Assembly (NCBI GenBank): GCA_965232255.1
Contig: OZ246962.1
Location: 744,001-808,000 of the forward strand
DNA length: 64,000 bases
Direction of reading: 5' to 3'
Source: Endozoicomonas sp965232255
GTDB lineage: Bacteria; Pseudomonadota; Gammaproteobacteria; Pseudomonadales; Endozoicomonadaceae
The number at the start of each line of letters is the position of its first letter. Position 1 is the stretch's first letter. This document shows, in pieces, positions 17,776 through 26,335 of this stretch. A program made the translations under genes and the position numbers. The notes under the pieces are model-generated. The model saw only the letters and a program-made list of their open reading frames with translations, did not search any database and was not told the DNA's origin.

Positions 17776-17817
17776 CTCTCCTGAATTTGCCGCCTGCCAC
17801 TCAGGCGGCATTTTTGT
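17776..17817 (+). terminator. probable terminator or attenuator after nagE
   Basis: GCCGCCTGCC, a short loop and AGGCGGC form a GC-rich hairpin followed by ATTTTTG. It lies about 30 bp after nagE and about 45 bp before the next PTS gene. Read-through with reduced expression of the downstream genes would be plausible. Confidence 0.6.
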
Positions 17818-17857
17818 AAACCAGTTTAACGTTTGAAGAACCGATGGTTATTTTAAT

Positions 17858-18313
17858 ATGAGCAGTCCAGGTTTCTTTCAGAAGCTATTAAAAGCTTTCA
17901 GTCCGACAGGTGATGACCAACCCCAGGCTTCTCCGGCCAAGCCGGTCAGCACTCCCCCACCGGCACAAAAACCAGCTTCCTCCACCGAAAGTCAAACGAC
18001 GGCACCTGCCAGCCAGCCAACGACGCCGAAATCCATCGACAGCACACTGTTCGCCCGTCAGTGTCTTAAACTGGCCGGTGGGCACGCCAACGTAACGCGC
18101 ATTGACGCCTGCGTGACGCGCGTGCGCCTGACGTTGAAAGATAACACCATGATCAACGATGATCGCTTCCTGGCCATCGGTGCCTTGGCAGTCGTGCATG
18201 TGGGCGATAAACATTTGCAAATCGTGGTGGGGCCAGAGGCCGAAGAAATTGCTAAAAAGATGAAGGAAATTCCGGTAACGGATGATCTTGCCAACGTTGA
18301 GGTTCCTGCATGA
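17858..18313 (+). CDS. stand-alone PTS EIIB domain protein (glucose family) with disordered N-terminus
   Basis: The 151-residue protein has a Pro/Ala/Thr-rich, probably disordered segment at residues ~15-60. A soluble EIIB domain follows, with phosphocysteine Cys85 in RIDACVTRVRLTLKDN and VHVGDKHLQIVVGPEAEEIA. It lies between nagE and the EIIA-HPr-EI fusion and overlaps the latter by four bases (ATGA), so the two are coupled. NagE already has its own EIIB, so this copy is redundant in principle. It could phosphorylate another EIIC, or act as a regulatory or phosphate-buffering domain. The N-terminal 12 residues (FFQKLLKAF) could form an amphipathic anchor. Confidence 0.85.
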   Translation: MSSPGFFQKLLKAFSPTGDDQPQASPAKPVSTPPPAQKPASSTESQTTAPASQPTTPKSIDSTLFARQCLKLAGGHANVTRIDACVTRVRLTLKDNTMINDDRFLAIGALAVVHVGDKHLQIVVGPEAEEIAKKMKEIPVTDDLANVEVPA

Positions 18314-20844
18314 GTTCCCCTGTTACTCTCGCCCTGGTCGCCCCTCTGACCGGAATGCTGCTCGCCATTGAAGAGTCTTCTGACCCGGTATTCGCCGGCC
18401 GGCTGATTGGCGATGGCGTGGTTATCAATCCCACTGGCAAAGTGGTTCTGGCCCCGTGTGACGGTGTCATCACTCAGCTGCACGACGCCAAACACGCCGT
18501 CGCGGTTAAATCCGACACCGGTGTGGAGATATTAATCCATGTGGGCATCGATACCGTTATGTTGCGCGGTGAGGGGTTTACTGCCGACGTCAGCATAGGC
18601 GACAAAGTCACTGTTGGTCAGCAACTGATAAGCTTTGACCCGGAACTGATCAAGGCCAAAGGCGTCAGTACCCAGACTGCCATGATGATCACCACCGGTG
18701 AAACTGGTGTGATGGCCAAAGATCACAGCGAAGTTACCGCCGGGAAAGATGTCGTCTTTACCATTGGTGGCGAGCCGCAAAAAGAAATGTCCACTGAGAG
18801 CAAATACAGTCATCACGACAGTATTACCCTGACCGAAGACCTGGTACTGAAAAATCCCCTGGGGCTGCATGCTCGCCCGGCAGCAACTCTGATCAAGATC
18901 ATCAAGTCATTCAACTCGCAAGTACAGATTCTCAACAAGGACAACGGCAAAGAGTGTTCCGCCACGAGCCTGACCGCCCTGATGGGACTTGGCACAGTAC
19001 TTGGCTCCAAACTGCAAATCACGGTGACCGGTCCGGATGCCAAAGAGGCCATGGCCGCGATCATTGACGGGTTCAACAGTGGCCTTGGCGAAACGGTGGC
19101 TGATAAACTGCCGGCCGAGGACGAAGTGATGGCTGAAGAGCCACCACTATTAGGCCCGGTAGCTGGTACCGATGGCCGTCTACCCGGTGTTAAAGCGGCA
19201 CCTGGCATGGCTATTGGCAAATTGTTCCAACTGGTGCATGAGCTGCCGAGTTACCCTGAAGAAGGTGTGAGCATCAGCGACGAAATAGGCCAGTTGGACT
19301 ATGGCATCCGCAAGGCCAATGAGTCCTTGCAGCAACTAGTGGCCAAAATGGAACAGGAACACGTCGGTGGTCATGCCGACGTGTTTATGGCTCACCAGCA
19401 ACTGCTGGAAGACCCTGCCATCCGTGACCGTGCCCTCTCCCTGATTGAGGCTGGCAAGAGTGCCATGTGGGCGTGGCATCGAAGCTTCATGGCCGAAGCC
19501 GATGAGATGCGCAAACTTGATAATCCCTTACTGGCTGCCCGTGCCACTGACGTGGAAGATGTTGGGCTACGCGTACTGCGACTTCTCATGGGTGTGGACG
19601 ATGCCCGCGAGCAGTTACCGGACAATACCATTCTCTGCCTGGAAGACATTACACCTTCAGAGGTCGTCACCCTGGACCGTCAGAAGGTGATCGGCATTGT
19701 CACCCTGCATGGTGGTGCCACATCCCACGCCGCCATCCTGGCCAGCTCGCTGGGGCTGCCTTACCTGGTGAACATTCCGGCCAGCGTGCGTGACTACGCC
19801 ACCGGTACAGAGGTTATCCTCAACGCCAACCGGGGCTACATGTTGGTCAACCCCACGCCAGAAGATATTGAGCGTACCGTTAATCGCCAGAAACGCGCTG
19901 CCGCCGAGCTTGAGGCTGCCATGAAGGTGGTAGACGAGCCAGCCATTACGCTTGATGGTCACCGCGTGGAAATTGCTGCCAATATCGCCAATCAGGATGA
20001 GGCCGAAAAGGCAGTGAAACTGGGTGCCGAAGGGGTCGGTCTACTACGCTCCGAGTTCCTCTATATGGAACGGGCCACCGAGCCAACGCTGGCTGAGCAA
20101 GTTAGCGCTTACGAAGGCATTCTGAGCATTATGGGCAAAGATCGCCCGGTGATTATCCGCACACTCGATGTGGGCGGCGACAAGCCTCTGGCCTACTTAC
20201 CCTTACCCAAGGAGGAGAATCCGTTTCTTGGTGAGCGCGGTGTGCGTATCGGCATTAACCGCCCAGCCATGCTGCGCAAACAGATTCGTGCCATTTTACA
20301 AGCAGCCAATGCTGGGCAGGCACGCATCATGTTCCCGATGATCAGCTCGCTGGATGAGTTCCGGGCGGTGAAAAGGCTGGTGCAGGAAGAGGAAGAAAGA
20401 GCTGGTGTCACTGTTGAGGTGGGCATCATGATCGAAGTGCCATCGGCGGCGTTGTTAGCCGACCACTTTGCCAAGGAAGTGGACTTCTTCTCCATCGGCA
20501 CCAATGACCTCACCCAATATACGTTGGCGGTTGACCGTGGTCATCCGAAACTGGCGGCTCGTGTTGACGCTCTGCACCCGGCGGTGCTGCGCCTGATTGA
20601 CATGACCGTCCAGGCGGCTGATCGGGAAGGCAAGTGGACAGGTATCTGTGGGGGTCTGGCCAGTGATCCCGATGCAGTGCCCATTCTGGTTGGTTTGGGC
20701 GTGCAGGAGCTATCCGCCAGTGTGCCGACCATTCCGGTGGTCAAAGCCAGAGTGCGCGCCTTGAACTATAGCGAATGCCAGAGCCTGGCCCGCGAAGCGC
20801 TGACGCTGGATTCAGCAGAAGACGTCAGACGTTTGATGGCTTGA
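18310..20844 (+). CDS. nagF: multiphosphoryl transfer protein EIIA-HPr-EI (NagF type)
   Basis: This 844-residue fusion carries the whole soluble PTS chain for amino sugars. Residues ~5-155 are a Crr-like EIIA with phosphohistidine His77 (EILIHVGID). Residues ~175-265 are HPr with His187 (PLGLHARPAATL). Residues ~290-840 are enzyme I with His473 (LHGGATSHAAILA), TLDVGGDKPLAYLPLP, and SIGTNDLTQYTLAVDRG. Phosphate should pass PEP to EI, HPr, EIIA and then EIIB. The arrangement is that of NagF in Pseudomonas and Xanthomonas. Its ATG overlaps the EIIB stop. A strong terminator follows. Confidence 0.94.
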   Translation: MSSPVTLALVAPLTGMLLAIEESSDPVFAGRLIGDGVVINPTGKVVLAPCDGVITQLHDAKHAVAVKSDTGVEILIHVGIDTVMLRGEGFTADVSIGDKVTVGQQLISFDPELIKAKGVSTQTAMMITTGETGVMAKDHSEVTAGKDVVFTIGGEPQKEMSTESKYSHHDSITLTEDLVLKNPLGLHARPAATLIKIIKSFNSQVQILNKDNGKECSATSLTALMGLGTVLGSKLQITVTGPDAKEAMAAIIDGFNSGLGETVADKLPAEDEVMAEEPPLLGPVAGTDGRLPGVKAAPGMAIGKLFQLVHELPSYPEEGVSISDEIGQLDYGIRKANESLQQLVAKMEQEHVGGHADVFMAHQQLLEDPAIRDRALSLIEAGKSAMWAWHRSFMAEADEMRKLDNPLLAARATDVEDVGLRVLRLLMGVDDAREQLPDNTILCLEDITPSEVVTLDRQKVIGIVTLHGGATSHAAILASSLGLPYLVNIPASVRDYATGTEVILNANRGYMLVNPTPEDIERTVNRQKRAAAELEAAMKVVDEPAITLDGHRVEIAANIANQDEAEKAVKLGAEGVGLLRSEFLYMERATEPTLAEQVSAYEGILSIMGKDRPVIIRTLDVGGDKPLAYLPLPKEENPFLGERGVRIGINRPAMLRKQIRAILQAANAGQARIMFPMISSLDEFRAVKRLVQEEEERAGVTVEVGIMIEVPSAALLADHFAKEVDFFSIGTNDLTQYTLAVDRGHPKLAARVDALHPAVLRLIDMTVQAADREGKWTGICGGLASDPDAVPILVGLGVQELSASVPTIPVVKARVRALNYSECQSLAREALTLDSAEDVRRLMA

Positions 20845-20872
20845 TGTCGTAATACAACTGTCGTAATACAAC
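20845..20872 (+). repeat. 14-bp perfect tandem duplication after nagF
   Basis: TGTCGTAATACAAC occurs twice head to tail, beginning at the base after the nagF stop and running into the terminator stem. Confidence 0.9.
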
Positions 20873-20926
20873 TACTGCGGACACGCCCTCTGCTTCAGCA
20901 GTGGCGGAGTGTCCGCAGTAGTTTTC
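20871..20926 (+). terminator. rho-independent terminator of the nagE-nagF transcript
   Basis: ACTACTGCGGACAC (20871-20884) pairs perfectly with GTGTCCGCAGTAGT (20909-20922), 14 bp. An inner small hairpin (CTGCTTCAGCAG) lies between the arms, and TTTTCT follows. Confidence 0.85.
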
Positions 20927-20946
20927 TGTTAGCGGTTTGTTGGATT

Positions 20947-21150
20947 TTGACATCCTCCCGCCCCTAAAGGAGCGGGATTCCCGTTAGTCACCTAACAGGC
21001 TTCCTGTTTCAACACGCCTTCCCTGGATGGCAAAGTCTAAGATCCTGCCATCCCCGTTCCGGTCGCTCCACAGGCTAACACCGCTAGCCCAGCGGCTTTG
21101 ATATTGATGGCTGCATTGATGTCTCTGTCGTGTTTAACGTTGCACTCGGG
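20947..21150 (-). ncRNA. predicted omega-RNA (TnpB guide RNA) overlapping the tnpB 3' end
   Basis: TnpB nucleases use an RNA derived from the 3' part of tnpB and the right end of the element, with the guide read from the flank. Here the scaffold would end at GATGTCAA (20947) and the guide would be the adjoining minus-strand flank beginning AATCCAACAAACCGC (about 20946 downward). The 5' limit is arbitrary. Prediction by analogy with ISDra2; not demonstrated. Confidence 0.45.
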
Positions 21151-22161
21151 GCAACGCCAGTGACGGATAGACAACGGCAGACTTTCATGAACAAACCCAC
21201 AACTGGAGCACCGTTTGGAACTGGGGAAGAATCGGTCGATTTTAACCAGAGTACGACCAGTCCACTCGGACTTGTACTCCAGTTGTCTGACAAACTCCCC
21301 CCAGTTGGCATCGGCAATGTGCTTGGCCAGACTTGGATTTCTGATCATTCCTTTCACGCTCAATGACTCGACACACACAACTTGGTTCTCGTTAATCAGT
21401 GTGCGGGATGCTTTGTGGGTGGCATCCATTCGGCAATCGGCTATCTTGGCATGGATACGAGCAACCTTGAGTCTGGCTTTGGCTCGATTCCTGCTTCCTT
21501 TCTGCTTTTTGGCCAACTGTTTTTGGTAGTAAGCCAGTTTGGATTGATAGCGCAGAGTATGGCGGGGATTACCTGATTTCTTGCCATCGGACGTGATGAA
21601 TAGATCGGTTAAACCTAAATCAATGCCAACCGTTTTATTGCTGATCGGCATTGGTTTAGCCTCAAACTCGCAAAGCAGGGAGACAAAGTATCTGCCAGCG
21701 CAGTCCTTGCTGATAGTGATACTGGATGGTTCAGAAGATAGTGGCCGACTCCAACGGATGTTCAGAGGCTCTTTGCTTTTGGCAATGAACAGTTGGTCAT
21801 CTTTGAATCTGAAACCGGACTTTGTTAAACGCATACTCTGTCTGGCATTGCGCTTTTTGAATTTCGGATACTTTGCCCTGCCAGCCCAAAAGTTTTTGAA
21901 AGCTTCCTGCTGGTGACGCAGGGTTTGTTGCAGGATAACATTAGAAACTTCGGTTAAAAATGGGAACTGCGCTTTGGGGTGTACTATCCGTTTCTCAGCA
22001 TCCGAGTGCGAAATTGAAGTTCCATCCTTGTAGTATGCGTCAGTGCGAAATCTCAAAGTATCGTTATACACAAAACGAACACAGCCGAACGACTGGACAA
22101 GAAGTTTCTCCTGCTCAGTCGTTGGGTAGAATCTGTATTTGTAAGCGCGTTTTGTATTCAT
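21037..22161 (-). CDS. tnpB: RNA-guided nuclease TnpB (OrfB, IS605/IS1341 type)
   Basis: The 374-residue protein has the full RuvC-like catalytic set: Asp181 (TVGIDLGLTDLF), Glu265 (VVCVESLSVKG) and Asp347 (HDRDINAAINI). The zinc ribbon is present as Cys318/Cys321 (RCSSCG) and Cys337/Cys340 (RCPEC). The N-terminal helix-turn-helix region begins MNTKRAYKYRFYPT, typical of the family. No frameshift or missing key residue is visible, so the nuclease is probably functional. It maintains its element by RNA-guided cutting and is the ancestor type of Cas12. It has no neighbouring tnpA. Confidence 0.93.
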   Translation of the reverse strand: MNTKRAYKYRFYPTTEQEKLLVQSFGCVRFVYNDTLRFRTDAYYKDGTSISHSDAEKRIVHPKAQFPFLTEVSNVILQQTLRHQQEAFKNFWAGRAKYPKFKKRNARQSMRLTKSGFRFKDDQLFIAKSKEPLNIRWSRPLSSEPSSITISKDCAGRYFVSLLCEFEAKPMPISNKTVGIDLGLTDLFITSDGKKSGNPRHTLRYQSKLAYYQKQLAKKQKGSRNRAKARLKVARIHAKIADCRMDATHKASRTLINENQVVCVESLSVKGMIRNPSLAKHIADANWGEFVRQLEYKSEWTGRTLVKIDRFFPSSKRCSSCGFVHESLPLSIRHWRCPECNVKHDRDINAAINIKAAGLAVLACGATGTGMAGS

Positions 22162-22284
22162 TTTGACAGTATTACAGAAAGTCTGTCAAAAGAAAGTATG
22201 CAAGAGTATTCCGAGTGTGCGGATGACAAAAGAAGTTAGTCTCGGCTTGACCCCGCACTAGAAGTATGGGGCTTGCGCCTCAGT

Positions 22285-23124
22285 TCAGGTCAGCAGTTTC
22301 AGCGCATTGATTTCATCAGCCCAGATTGTCTCATCAACGGTCTCAAGTATCATCGGTATGCCATCAAACCGTTTATCGTTCATGATGTAACGAAATACTT
22401 CCCAGCCAATCTCACCGTGACCCAGACTGTCATGACGATCCTTTTTTGAACCAAGAGCCCCTTTGGAATCGTTCAGGTGCATGCCTTTGAGATAGTCAAA
22501 GCCAACGATCTTTTCAAACTCACCAAAGGTTGCCTGACAAGCCTGCGCAGTACGCAGATCATAACCGGCGGCGAAAGTGTGGCAGGTATCGAGACAGACT
22601 CCGACTCGGCTTTTGTCCTCAACCTGGTCGATGATTTCGGCAATTTGCTCAAATTGCCACCCCAGGTTACTACCCTGACCGGCGGTATTTTCTATCACCG
22701 CGATAACTCCCTGCGTCTGCTCCAGAGCAAGATTAATCGACTGGGCAATACGAGTAAGACAGTCTGACACGCCAATCTGCCGCAGATGGCTGCCCGGATG
22801 AAAATTAAGCCGGTCGAGCCCAAGCTGCTGGCACCGCTGCATTTCGTCAATAAAAGCCAGACGTGACTTTTCCAACCCTTCAGGCTCGGGATGGCCGAGG
22901 TTAATCAAGTAACTATCGTGGGGCAGGATTTGTTGCGGTTGGTAGCCGTACTGCTCGCAGCGTTCTTTGAACAGTTCAATGCTTTTTTCTGACAATGGCT
23001 TACCGTGCCATTGTCGTTGATTTTTGGTAAACAGGGCAAAGGCGGTTGCACCGATGTTATGGGCATTTAACGGGGCATTTTCCACCCCACCGGCAGTGCT
23101 GACGTGTGCTCCAATGTATTTCAT
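22285..23124 (-). CDS. nfo: endonuclease IV (AP endonuclease)
   Basis: Nfo cuts DNA 5' of abasic sites in base excision repair. The 279-residue protein matches family length and motifs: MKYIGAHVSTAGGVENAP at the start, NFHPGSH, IENTAGQGSNLGW, VGVCLDTCHTFAAGYD, HLNDSKGALGSKKDRHDSLGHGEIG and ILETV. These provide the tri-zinc ligands. A GAGGAAATC site precedes the ATG. The TnpB element ends directly at its stop codon but leaves the reading frame intact. The 213 bp upstream (23125-23337) holds no convincing gene. Confidence 0.95.
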   Translation of the reverse strand: MKYIGAHVSTAGGVENAPLNAHNIGATAFALFTKNQRQWHGKPLSEKSIELFKERCEQYGYQPQQILPHDSYLINLGHPEPEGLEKSRLAFIDEMQRCQQLGLDRLNFHPGSHLRQIGVSDCLTRIAQSINLALEQTQGVIAVIENTAGQGSNLGWQFEQIAEIIDQVEDKSRVGVCLDTCHTFAAGYDLRTAQACQATFGEFEKIVGFDYLKGMHLNDSKGALGSKKDRHDSLGHGEIGWEVFRYIMNDKRFDGIPMILETVDETIWADEINALKLLT

Positions 23125-23337
23125 TTATCTTGATTTCCTCTAATTTACTATATGAGAGGTGTCGTCCTGAGCAGTGTCGTCCATAAGGTACAGATAGCGA
23201 TCAACCAAGCTGAATACACAACAATCCTACTGTTTTTCGGTGAAGTCTTGCATGCGAGGTCGTGATAGGCAATGGATATAGTCGGCACGAAGAAGATTGA
23301 TGACACAGCCCTACAGTTTTTTAACGACAACGTCTGA

Positions 23338-24294
23338 TTATGTCATCAGCTTTTGTGCCAACCACTCCATATAAAACATTCTGGTTTCCTCAAGTTCATT
23401 GGCCAGCTGGTGTCGGGCACCTGTCAGCCACAGCGTCTCCGGATTGTGATACAAACGCTCCAGAACACGGACGTTGTATGGACCATCCACGGTGGCATCC
23501 GCTGTCCCCTGAAGAATGAGCGGGCTCAGAGGAATTTGCCAGGTTACTGACTCAATCCTGCGCACCCAGCGATCCAGCGCAGAAACCCACTGCGTCGGCA
23601 GTACCATCGGAGCCAGAGGATCATTGTGAACTCGCTTCAGGAACTGTTCATCCCGGCTGTTGTCGGTAAACCTCCTCGGAATTTGCTGCAAGAAAGGTCT
23701 TAACAGGTACAACTGGATACGGCTCAGATGCCATAGCCTGGGACGCACTAAAGGCGCGGAGAGAATCACCTGGACAAAAGGCATGGGCATCGCCAGACTG
23801 GTGCGGTGACTCAACAGATCAGTGATGATGGCACAGCCAGTGCTTTGACCGTAGGCCAGCCAAGGTTTGGGCAACACGGTTTGACAGTAATCCATCACAT
23901 CTTCCAGAACCTGACGGTAGCGGTCAAAATCGGCGATGGTGGCCGACTTGCCACTGGAAAGTCCGTGACCTGGCAGGTCGTAGGCCAGAACGCTGTAGCC
24001 CTGCTGCAAAAAGAACCGGATGACGTGGGCGAACAGCCCGGTATGGTCGTAGTAGCCGTGCAGAAGAAAAACGGAACCCTTGCTTTCTGACTGGGCATAC
24101 AGGTGACAAGCGATACGATAGCCAGCACTGTCGACATAGCCAAGCCAATGCTGTACATCCGGCAAGTGATTCTCAAGGTCGATGCCGTAATGGGCAAAAT
24201 AGGCCGCTTCATGGGGATATGGCATCCCGGAATCATGGCCATTGAAACCATAAGACAGTGGGCGCATTGAGGAAATCAGCTGAGACCTGTCCAT
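23338..24294 (-). CDS. alpha/beta hydrolase (monoacylglycerol lipase/lysophospholipase-like)
   Basis: The 318-residue protein shows the serine-hydrolase fold: oxyanion segment FLLHGYYDHTGLFAHV, AYDLPGHGLSSG, nucleophile elbow GQSTG, acid region LILQGTADATVDG, and a His near WLTGARHQLANELEE. It resembles the YjfP/PldB/monoglyceride-lipase group (Hydrolase_4). No signal peptide, so it is probably cytosolic. The ATG at 24294 overlaps the TGA of the rfaH-like gene by one base (TGATG), so the pair is translationally coupled. The natural substrate is unknown; a lipid ester is inferred. Confidence 0.85.
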   Translation of the reverse strand: MDRSQLISSMRPLSYGFNGHDSGMPYPHEAAYFAHYGIDLENHLPDVQHWLGYVDSAGYRIACHLYAQSESKGSVFLLHGYYDHTGLFAHVIRFFLQQGYSVLAYDLPGHGLSSGKSATIADFDRYRQVLEDVMDYCQTVLPKPWLAYGQSTGCAIITDLLSHRTSLAMPMPFVQVILSAPLVRPRLWHLSRIQLYLLRPFLQQIPRRFTDNSRDEQFLKRVHNDPLAPMVLPTQWVSALDRWVRRIESVTWQIPLSPLILQGTADATVDGPYNVRVLERLYHNPETLWLTGARHQLANELEETRMFYMEWLAQKLMT

Positions 24295-24920
24295 CAATTC
24301 TGTTCGGGGGCTTTTTGTAAATCTTTCAATGCGACTTCAAAGGTTTTTTCTGCCACTACCTGTCGCTCAACACCATCTTCCGTGCGCTGACTTTCGATGA
24401 ACTGGATAAGAATCACACCACGGCTCATGTTTACCCCTTTGACAAAAGTCGCCTCCAGGTGACTGAACAGTGAATTATCATAAAGTACCGTCTCACCTTG
24501 GCTAAAGCCTGTGGTGTCGGGTTTGACAACAGGTGCCTCAGCGCCGTGCATCATGGCAAATAGCTCTATCTGTTCAATCAGCTGATCACCGTTCGGTATG
24601 GGACAGGGCAGCAGAACACCCATTTCATCGGTGGCTAGCTTGCCCTGCTTGTGGAGCTTGTGGGCCACGCGATTAAACCGGACAAACTCAGAGACTCCCC
24701 TGGTGGAACGGATTTTATGGTAAGTAGGCAGGTCTTTAATATCCAATCGAATAAACAGGTAGCCAGCGAATAAGGGAACCGATCTACCCTTTTCTTTAAT
24801 CATTGGACAGTACACTTCAAAGTCCTGATTTTCCAGATGTGCCTGGGCACGCTCCTCTTCACGAACTTTGGTCTTCAGCAGGTACCATCCCTGTCTGAAA
24901 GCCATCTCACTGGTTGACAT
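24294..24920 (-). CDS. rfaH: RfaH-like NusG-family transcription antiterminator
   Basis: RfaH rides on RNA polymerase recruited at ops sites and reduces pausing and termination in long operons for surface polysaccharides and secretion. The N-terminal NGN domain is clear: GWYLLKTKVREEERAQAHLENQDFEVYCPMI, then PLFAGYLFIRLD and GVSEFVRF. A KOW-type C-terminal domain follows (QGETVLYDNSLFSHLEATFVKGVNMSRGVILIQFI). At 208 residues it is longer than E. coli RfaH (162), with an insert of ~30 residues between domains and an acidic tail. It is coupled to a hydrolase gene. No ops element was recognised in the window. Confidence 0.88.
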   Translation of the reverse strand: MSTSEMAFRQGWYLLKTKVREEERAQAHLENQDFEVYCPMIKEKGRSVPLFAGYLFIRLDIKDLPTYHKIRSTRGVSEFVRFNRVAHKLHKQGKLATDEMGVLLPCPIPNGDQLIEQIELFAMMHGAEAPVVKPDTTGFSQGETVLYDNSLFSHLEATFVKGVNMSRGVILIQFIESQRTEDGVERQVVAEKTFEVALKDLQKAPEQN

Positions 24921-25122
24921 AACATATCCTTTTAACGACGTTTACCGGCCATAACCGGATGCCGGCTTTGGGCATAGCAGGCGATTTCGAGAGCATATGA
25001 ACATCATTGTCAATCATAAAGATAACCGGTGAAATAATACTTCAGTCGTCTTTAATGGCAACCTGTGAAAAAACCCGAAACGACCGAGTGTAGCCGCCAC
25101 ATCCCTGGCAGCCTGTTGAGCA

Positions 25123-25151
25123 GCCAAAAGGAACACAAGTCTCCTTCTGGC
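25123..25151 (-). terminator. hairpin after pgk
   Basis: On the minus strand GCCAGAAGGA pairs with TCCTTTTGGC (10 bp, one G-U). It lies 18 bp beyond the pgk stop. There is no long T tract, so strength is uncertain. Confidence 0.55.
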
Positions 25152-25168
25152 CATTTGCAGTGGGGAAA

Positions 25169-26335
25169 TTAACGCTTGGCAGCTTCTTCAAGCATGGCTA
25201 CGGCTGGCAGGGTCTTACCTTCAACAAACTCCAGGAAGGCACCCCCGCCAGTGGAAATGTACGACACTTTATCTTTGATTTTGTACTTATCGATAGCGGC
25301 CAGAGTATCACCACCACCAGCAATGGAAAATGCCTCAGAGTTGGCGATGGCCATGGCCAGCGCACGAGTACCTTCGCCGAACTGGTCGAACTCGAAAACA
25401 CCCACCGGGCCATTCCAGAGAATGGTTTTCGCCTTGGTCAGAATCTCGGCAAACATCTCCCGAGTTTTCGGACCGATATCAAGAATCATGTCGTCATCTG
25501 CTACATCATCAACGGATTTGATGACGGCAGGCTCATTCTCATCAAGTTTCTTGCCGCATACCACATCGACAGGCAGAGGAATGTTGCATTTTTCCATTAG
25601 GGCTTTGGCCTGGGGGATCAGATCAGGCTCGTAGAGTGACTTGCCAACATTTTTGCCCGCAGCCGCCAGGAAGGTATTGGCAATACCACCGCCAACAATC
25701 AGCTGATCACAAATGCTGCACAGGGACTCCAGCACGGTCAGCTTGGTGGAAACTTTGGAGCCACCGACGATGGCGACCATGGGACGCTGAGGATTGTCCA
25801 TAGCTTTACCCAGCGCCTCCAACTCGGCGGCCAGTAGTGGTCCGGCACTGGCAACAGCAGCAAACTTGCCTACGCCGTGGGTAGAGGCCTGGGCACGATG
25901 AGCAGTACCAAAGGCATCCATCACGTAGATATCGCTCAGAGCAGCCATTTTACGCGACAGCTCTTCGTCGTCTTTCTCTTCACCAGGATTGAAACGACTG
26001 TTTTCCAGGATAACCAGTTCACCGTCAGCGACGTCAAAACCGCCGTCAACCCAGTCCTTGATCAGACGAACATCCTTACCCAGCAGTTTGCCAATGTAAT
26101 CAGCAACCGGCTTCAGGGAGTACTGCTCTTCGTACTTACCTTCAGTTGGGCGCCCAAGGTGGGAAGTCACCATCACTTTGGCACCGCTTGCCAGCGCTTG
26201 CTTGATGGTTGGAAGTGCCGCGAGAATACGGGCATCGCTGGTGATCTTGCCGTCTTTTATCGGCACGTTGAGGTCTTCGCGGATCAGAACACGCTTGCCG
26301 GCCAGATCCAGGTCGGTCATTTTTAAAACGTTCAT
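25169..26335 (-). CDS. pgk: phosphoglycerate kinase
   Basis: Pgk transfers phosphate from 1,3-bisphosphoglycerate to ADP in glycolysis. Motifs: RVLIREDLNVPIKDGKI, SHLGRPTEG, VGGSKVSTKLTVLESL, WNGPVGVFE and AGGGDTLAAIDKY. The start at 26335 (MNVLKMTDLDLAGKR) gives 388 residues against 387 in E. coli, with GAGGACT as ribosome site; a longer in-frame start at 26410 is rejected. It stands alone, without epd or fba next to it in this window. Confidence 0.96.
   Translation of the reverse strand: MNVLKMTDLDLAGKRVLIREDLNVPIKDGKITSDARILAALPTIKQALASGAKVMVTSHLGRPTEGKYEEQYSLKPVADYIGKLLGKDVRLIKDWVDGGFDVADGELVILENSRFNPGEEKDDEELSRKMAALSDIYVMDAFGTAHRAQASTHGVGKFAAVASAGPLLAAELEALGKAMDNPQRPMVAIVGGSKVSTKLTVLESLCSICDQLIVGGGIANTFLAAAGKNVGKSLYEPDLIPQAKALMEKCNIPLPVDVVCGKKLDENEPAVIKSVDDVADDDMILDIGPKTREMFAEILTKAKTILWNGPVGVFEFDQFGEGTRALAMAIANSEAFSIAGGGDTLAAIDKYKIKDKVSYISTGGGAFLEFVEGKTLPAVAMLEEAAKR

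Larger units (their letters stand above)
20947..22284 (-). mobile_element. IS200/IS605-group element carrying only tnpB (IS1341 type)
   Basis: The element consists of tnpB plus typical hairpin ends. On the minus strand the right end is a GC hairpin (bases 20957-20976) ending in GAGGATGTCAA at 20947. The left end has the hairpin CCCCATAC...GTGCGGGG (22251-22271). No tnpA transposase is present, so movement would need a partner in trans. The left boundary is estimated: the element abuts the nfo stop codon at 22285. A solo copy of the right end occurs at 52285. Confidence 0.8.

Noticed and set aside
23148..23330. 60-codon frame upstream of nfo
   Set aside because: No ribosome site, no family resemblance and odd composition; it overlaps the likely nfo promoter region.
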